64,000 bases of DNA from Daldinia sp. FL1419 (Eukaryota; Ascomycota; Sordariomycetes; Xylariales; Hypoxylaceae), in contig MU623341.1 of the NCBI GenBank assembly GCA_025201765.1, positions 372,001 to 436,000 of the forward strand, read 5' to 3'. The position numbers and the translations under genes are program-made. Position 1 is the stretch's first letter. Each line of letters starts with the position of its first letter. Shown piece by piece: positions 58,101 through 64,000 of the stretch. The notes below the pieces were generated by a model. It did not search any database and was not told the origin of the DNA. It saw only the letters and a list, made by a program, of their open reading frames with translations.

Positions 58101-59381
58101 GATATCAATAAGCATACATCCTTGATAGGAGAAACAATGCGAGTGGAGGCACAAGAAAGGTAAAGATACCTACCTCACAATAAGTTCTAAAACTTTCACA
58201 TACGCTCTATGCTAAGACTATACAAATCACAAGCGTATTCAATTTAGCTGGCGGCCTACGATTTTATATCACATAGTTACAGAAATTTAGGAATAATCGT
58301 CTTCTAGACAGTTCTCTAGTTGTAAAAAGTGTACGGTATTAAGGAAGGAAAATTAACCTATGGATCTCGATCATATTATGATACTATTTTAGCAATAGAA
58401 GAGAAGTTGGGTAGAATGAACTTATAACCTAATTACGGGCCTATATTTTAGAACTTATTCCTGATTACTAGAAGATTAGATCATGATGGTTTTTCCCCAG
58501 GTTGTAAGGTGGGTAGATAAGTAGGTAGGTAGATACCCAAGGTGCGCTATAGCTAATAGATTAGACGTCGAACGAAATCTTGTAACTAGTATAGGACGTG
58601 ACTATTGAGATATCAAATAGGCTGTGTACTTTCCGGAAGTCTTACTAGTACTCTACGTGATGCCATGTCTTAATTCATATAAGTGAGAAGGGATGGAACT
58701 CGATACCCTCGCTAATAGGAAGACATATCTATATGGAGTGACGGTCCGTCGAAGCAACTTAAAGTGTCTACTATAGGTAATTAGTACAATACGGAATTTG
58801 TTAGCGATTGGAGAGTATGTAAACATCATGACGAGATTTCCTGGGACTGATTGACTGAGTTAATTGTAACCTCGAGTGTGCTGGAGCAATCGGAGCCCAG
58901 GTGAGTGTTACATGATAGATAGCCGTGGTTTGAATGGACAATAAGAGCAGCGTCATAGTACTGCAACGCAACATTATAATATCATCGTGACTTATTAGTC
59001 ATGGTATAAGTCAGTGATAAATGTCAAATATAGACTTGTAACATATTTTAGGTGCCCATCTTGGCTACGTAACACCAGAGAAAGTCGCTTATGAAGATGA
59101 AGGTTGTAATAGGTTGTAATAGTATCAATCCAATTAGATAAAAAAGTGCGAGTAGTGGCTTGACCGTCGACGGTGGTTTGTAACGAGGATCTCGGCATAT
59201 ACCTCGTTAACTCTCGGTTGTAAAAGGGTGTAAGGCTTACCTACCCCACCATTCCGATGGCCGGATCAACTTCATCGTCTAGATAATCTTCTCTCGTCGA
59301 CGCAATCAGCGCACCTCCGTAGTTTATACGGATGGAAACTAAACTAAACCCTTCTAACGTTACTTATAGTGATTGGCTAAA

Positions 59382-60197
59382 ATGGCGAGTTCTATTCCTG
59401 AAGCGCTCCGGAACGTCAAAGCCTTGACCTTTGATGTATTTGGCACGGTTGTGGATTATCGCTCGAGCGTCCACCAAGAACTCATGAAGCGTGCCCGGGA
59501 GAAGACAGCGTCTCCGACATTCGGCACATTGCCCGAATCATCACAGGCTCGCCTAAAAGCGATGACCGACAACGATTGGGCCACGTTTACACAGGAATGG
59601 AGGACAACCTACTACGTATTTACACGGGCATTTGTGCCCGGCAAGTCGGAGTGGAAGGACGTTGATACTCATTTCTACGACGCTCTACGGGAATTGCTGG
59701 ACAAATGGGGACTTGCTGGTATCTATACAGACGATGAAGTGCGATCCATAAATCAGATCTGGCACAATCTTAAACCTTGGGATGACTCTGCGGCAGGCAT
59801 CCAACGACTGGGGACCCGACTTGTCACATCGACGCTATCTAATGGCAACCAATCCCTTCTCAGAGATCTTGATGAGTATGGAAGTCTAGGCTTTCGGAGA
59901 ATTTTATCAACCGCCGACTTTGGCGCCTACAAGCCGCATCCATCTACGTACCTAGGTGCAGCGAAGACTCTTGGGTTCCGGCCCGAGGAAGTGGCTATGG
60001 TTGCGGCTCATCTAGGGGATCTTGAGGGAGCACGGTCGAATGGCCTTAGAACGATCTACGTGGAGAGACCCGAAGAAGAAGCTTGGGGTACTGATGAGGA
60101 CCGATACAAAGAAGCTCGGGAATGGGTTGATCTATGGGTTACCCAAGATGAAGATGGTATTCTCCAAGTAGCAAGGAGACTTGGTATAACTCAGTGA
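59382..60197 (+). CDS. HAD-superfamily hydrolase, (S)-2-haloacid dehalogenase type
   Basis: A single exon of 271 aa. HAD motif I is LTFDVFGTVVDYRSS, with the nucleophile Asp18; motif II is the serine of STLSNGN; the motif III lysine is in DFGAYKPHPSTYLGAA; motif IV reads MVAAHLGDLEGARSNGL. The helical cap (about residues 25-110) contains the WRTTYY segment. The pattern is that of haloacid dehalogenase type II enzymes, which hydrolyse 2-haloalkanoates to hydroxy acids, but most fungal members are untested and may act on other substrates. Motif IV has a single Asp after Gly-less AHLGD rather than the DD pair of phosphatases, consistent with the dehalogenase branch. No signal peptide, so cytosolic. 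The frame is open a few codons upstream only from a TTG; ATG at 59382 is the natural start. Confidence 0.93.
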   Translation: MASSIPEALRNVKALTFDVFGTVVDYRSSVHQELMKRAREKTASPTFGTLPESSQARLKAMTDNDWATFTQEWRTTYYVFTRAFVPGKSEWKDVDTHFYDALRELLDKWGLAGIYTDDEVRSINQIWHNLKPWDDSAAGIQRLGTRLVTSTLSNGNQSLLRDLDEYGSLGFRRILSTADFGAYKPHPSTYLGAAKTLGFRPEEVAMVAAHLGDLEGARSNGLRTIYVERPEEEAWGTDEDRYKEAREWVDLWVTQDEDGILQVARRLGITQ

Positions 60198-63100
60198 GAC
60201 ATAAAGGTTCTACTAAGATCGAACTAGGAATTTACCACTTTGACCGCTGTTCACCGTCGAAATAATATGCTTCAATAATATATCAGGTATCATCGTAAAG
60301 GCGAAAGATAAGCAGCATATCCAATACCACCCCAAGAATTGTAGGGCTCCTAACCTGTATGCTTAGACCGTTCTTTCTTTCTCTTATAATAAAGATACTA
60401 ATATGATGGCCGTCGTAGGAGGCAAGAGGCTTCAAAGTAGCGGTAGTGTGGTAAACTTAAACATTTCGTGCCACTTACCTGAGAAAGGTGGACGGCAAGT
60501 CTCGCCATCTACGCAGAGATATCGAGTCTTGTGCATACAATGCAAGATGCGATACTGCGCGGACAAGACCCCTTACCTACGAGCAATAATGCCTGTGGTA
60601 TACCGGATGCATTGCAAGTTGTCATTCATGGCTCGTTTAAATGGCCACGAGAGGTCGAGCGTCTCGGCTAGTGTTCGGTGATTGGGTAGGATATAGTAGA
60701 TCTTGAAAGTGACAACTTAAACAGCTCAATGAATTGGTGCAAATTTGCTGGCGTTTTTACCTTGCAAAAACCTGTACCAGTTGTGTACTTTATCCGAGGC
60801 CGAATAACCAAGGGCGACCCTTTTATTTAGACCAGAAACGTGCTTAGGTATCTCCGTAGGATATAGGAAATAGTTTCCTAGTCATTCTGAGTGGTTTACC
60901 TGTCTCGGTAATGCAAGTCGGATCCGGGGAGAAAGATTGGAGGCCTTCTTCCATACTACCGGTCGAGGGCTTATCTCAGATTACCCCTGAGACACTTTGA
61001 CAACAGAGGTAAAGTCGGGAAATTTTGAAGTCCTAAAAAAAACAAAAAAAAAAACAAATCCAGATATGTATCCCAAAGGAGAAATCGGAGAAGGGATAGT
61101 TTGCTGCCTGCATCTTGTCACATCGGCCTACGTCTAAGGTAGGTTTAGATGCGAGCTGCACGGGCGTCGGCGGGACCATTTTCATAGCAACTCTGCGCAG
61201 GCCTTAAAGGCTTTACCTGTATGGCTTTATGCGTTCGTGACGGGCGAATTTGCGCATATGCGGTATCGCAAGTCGCAAGTTTAAGCGCCGCTAAGACTGT
61301 ACGCATAACATACTATGTATGGACACGGCGCGCCCCTCAACACCATTTTTTGAGGGGTCTGCCAAGACGAAAAAATGTCCTTGCGCCTGTGAAACGTAAT
61401 TAAAACGGTGATTGGGGAGGTGACTCGAGATCAGCGGGCGTGACGGTTAAGATAGAAATATCTCCATGTGAATTATCTACGCCGTACGCATACGCTGCGT
61501 ATATGGTAGACTTGACTTCCCCGAATTTTGGCCAATGGTAAAGGTAATGAAGACGACTGTGGATGATTTGTGGGCGATTATGGACGTGGACGATAGTGGA
61601 CGATCAAAATGGCACAAATTCCTAACCGAAGTGCGTGCCAGGAGATATGTGATGATGCTTATTCGTTGTTTTCTATTGATGACCTGTAGGTATGGTAACA
61701 TTGCTGCGGAATGGAATAGTTTTGATGGAAGATTTTTTTTTTTTTTTTTTTAAATTGTTGACCTGTGAAAATGCGACTCGCTCAAAGAAGACGACATTTG
61801 ATAGGGTTACTCTTGACGATCTGATTATACCTGATTCGTTTAAAAGCTACTTAGTGATTGATCTACCGCACCCGTTGGAAATAAGATATGGATCGTGTAA
61901 ATTGTTGTCTTATTATTTTGATGCTTTGCTGGTCCAACGACTTTGTCATACTGGAAGTTCCAATGTCAAATAGTCAGGTAGATGATTGAGAACCGTCAAA
62001 GACTTTTTTAAATACTAGTAAACCGTATTGGACAGTTACCTGCGGACCTGAGGATAGGCGACTTACAAGGAGAAAAGACGCCGACATATTTGCGGTTATA
62101 GTAGCAACGACGAATGCAAGGTGTGCACATTTCCACCTTTAAACGCTGCGAAAACCGGATGCTGCAGTTCTTCGAACTCAGAGCTCGGCGTTTGAAACCG
62201 TACTCGTCTGTACATTTGCTATTGAGCCTCAGTTGTTTGAAGAGCCGCCGAGTCAAATTTTTTGCTCTACATCTCGAAACTGAAGTTCCCCGGGGAAGAA
62301 AAAAAAAAACCTTGTTTATAGACACACCGAGGAATCGATGTATCCTTTCGGTAAGAAATCAAACCATAATTTATAACGCAAGGCTCGACGATGGCACGAA
62401 GTGGAATGCAGGTTGAGAATTAAAACAGGAAAAGAAAAGAAGAGACCTGCTCAGGTTAAACGGGCGGGAAAGAGGTTAGGTATAAGCAGATGCAATAAGC
62501 ACGTGCTAGCAGTTCTGCCGGATTGCATCACGTCTGAATTTTTATGGTACTCTATGACTTCAATTTGAGTTGCATTGTGTACCTAGTAATTGGTAATTGA
62601 CTCCCTTGAGAAAAGATTAGAGCAACAGGAGACAAAAGCTCAAGATATTTTACGGGCTGTGTATAGTCTCTATCTAAGGTACCTCCCGAAGATCTACTTA
62701 TATAGGTACTTATGAATATATATCAATTTATATTTAAACGTAAGTACCTTAATAATTACATATTTACATGTACTTATATCTTATCTAATACCTAGGTAGG
62801 TATTGAGTGTTACTGTAAAGAAAAAAAATCGGTTCTGCAAAATACGGATCAGTTTTTACCGGTTTGTTGATGGTTTGAAATATGGAAGTATTTGCATCAT
62901 GCCCAAACCTACTTACATTGTAGGTACTAACACCCATATTCTTTTCCCACCCCTTCTACCTCAAAAAGAAGATTATCCCACTTTCTTTCAAATTTTTTTT
63001 CCCACATCCAAAATATCCGTAAGTTCAAATACAATTATTCTACTTAATCTACCCAAAATGCCTTAATATTATTATAAAATAGATCTGTAACTTATATTAT

Positions 63101-64000
63101 ATATTAAGTACTATTTAAGAGGTATACGTACCTACCTATTTTCGATTTGGGTAACCTACCTCTTATGTAGGTGCTTACCTAGCCACAATTACACCACAAA
63201 TACGTACTTCTCTTTCAAGAACTAGAAAAAAAAAGACAACCTTGCATTACCTAGGAGGTACTTAACCTTATACCTTTTGCCAACATTTTAATAACATTCT
63301 CAATAACATTTCAAATTTCGTCAACGCGGTTCCACATCGGTTCAGACAGAAATCAACAAGGTTGATGGAGATTTACTAACTTGATCCTTGCTTTCCCATA
63401 TACATCAGAAAGCACTAAACGCACCGAATTGGACATATTTCGTTACCTAGGTATTTTACTTATTTGGTACGATACGATACAAATTCAGTCAGTCGCTAAG
63501 TGGAACTCAGGTCAGCCCAGAAAGGCGTCGCGGGTCAATCCAACAAAAACGTTACATAGCGAAACTAACTAAACAAGCAACGAGGCAAGCAACGAGGCAA
63601 ACGACATATAAGTTCCAGACAAATCGGTCGAACAAATAATAAGTTTTAATGGTTTAAGGGGTTCAAATAATAAGACCTACGAAAAGCACGGCTTTATATA
63701 ACGACCGAGCTGTATTTTATCGTCAAACTCCACAAGAGCTCCCCTTGACAAGCTTGCCTAGGTTCGGTCCTTAGGTCCCAGGTTTAACAGGTTAATTCCC
63801 AGGCTAGGTCCCATAGTAGTGGTCTCTATCTCCCAGCGCCACTTGTGCTATTGCACCGGGAGTACTTATTCATTGGTTCATTGGTTGGCTGTTTTGTCCC
63901 AAGGACTCCAGGGCAGCCATAAGTCCATAAAGTCCCCCCTTCTAGGGCCTCGCCAGGGAAACATTGGCTTTGGGACCCTCTCCACCTCCGCTTCGCCAAT
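60198..64000. other. Intergenic DNA, no gene recognised
   Basis: No frame above 105 codons and no recognisable domain. It has A- and T-homopolymers near 61035 and 61735, and becomes AT-rich around 62640-63330 with repeated AGGTACCTA-type motifs (near 62792 and 63447). A gene starting beyond the right edge cannot be judged. Confidence 0.55.

Larger units (their letters stand above)
50043..59381. other. 9.3-kb gene desert
   Basis: No frame here shows a recognisable domain or a convincing splice chain. The longest, 146 codons at 55232-55672, opens with GTG and has mixed low-complexity content; others (53215-53526, 53869-54222 minus) are similarly featureless. Composition is ordinary, unlike the AT-rich copia block, so RIP does not explain the emptiness. 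The first ~300 bases hold the PH gene promoter. Simple repeats occur near 54673, 55156 and 55631. No tRNA or 5S gene was seen. Confidence 0.5.

Noticed and set aside
61535..62416. Overlapping frames of 70-105 codons on both strands
   Set aside because: They contain homopolymer-derived Phe or Lys runs, mutual overlap and no recognisable motif.

Overview
The window looks like a contig interior from a filamentous ascomycete (Pezizomycotina, probably Sordariomycetes). The evidence is short 47-190 nt GT-AG introns, many with CTAAC-type branch points, fungal-specific families (Ies4, Vid30/Gid1, Sam35, AA9 oxidase, Mcp5/Num1-type PH protein, DUF6590-like protein), and a Ty1/copia element destroyed by C-to-T/G-to-A changes, the signature of repeat-induced point mutation (RIP). 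Xylariales-like intergenic composition is only a guess. No tRNA, rRNA or CRISPR array was found.

Layout. 1-18.8 kb: IES4 (+), VID30/GID1 (+, eight exons), a 75-aa small gene (-), SAM35 (+), a 65-aa small ORF (-) and an F-box-like gene (-), separated by 0.5-3.5 kb of non-coding DNA. 20-37.3 kb is the gene-rich core: DUF6590-like gene (-), secreted AA9 lytic polysaccharide monooxygenase (+), PRO2 (-), MFS DHA1 transporter (+), serine racemase/threonine dehydratase-like PLP enzyme (-), ILV5 (-) and UBC12 (-). About 37.9-45.2 kb is an AT-rich block holding a complete but dead copia retrotransposon: two 204-bp LTRs, a 5-bp target duplication, and recognisable gag, protease, integrase and reverse transcriptase remnants. 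45.9-50.0 kb: a large cortical-anchor PH protein (-). 50.0-59.4 kb is a 9.3-kb gene desert; then a haloacid dehalogenase-like gene (+) and 3.8 kb of non-coding DNA.

Functionally most genes are housekeeping: chromatin remodelling (IES4), ubiquitin and NEDD8 conjugation (VID30, UBC12), mitochondrial outer-membrane biogenesis (SAM35), nuclear/mitochondrial cortical anchoring (PH protein) and amino-acid metabolism (PRO2, ILV5, PLP enzyme). The PLP enzyme and ILV5 are same-strand neighbours. Gene models were built by hand: exon phases were checked and every spliced model closes in frame, but start codons of the F-box-like and PH genes are uncertain.

I did not find a convincing undescribed gene system. 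The most informative signals are in the dead retrotransposon. RIP switches strand near 42.2-42.3 kb (left part stripped of C, right part of G on the + strand), and both LTRs are mutated mainly on the side facing the element interior. Other points of interest are an in-frame, stop-free 54-nt intron in VID30, a 98-bp terminal-inverted-repeat element beside the AT block, and a dispersed TACCTAGGTA palindrome in intergenic DNA.
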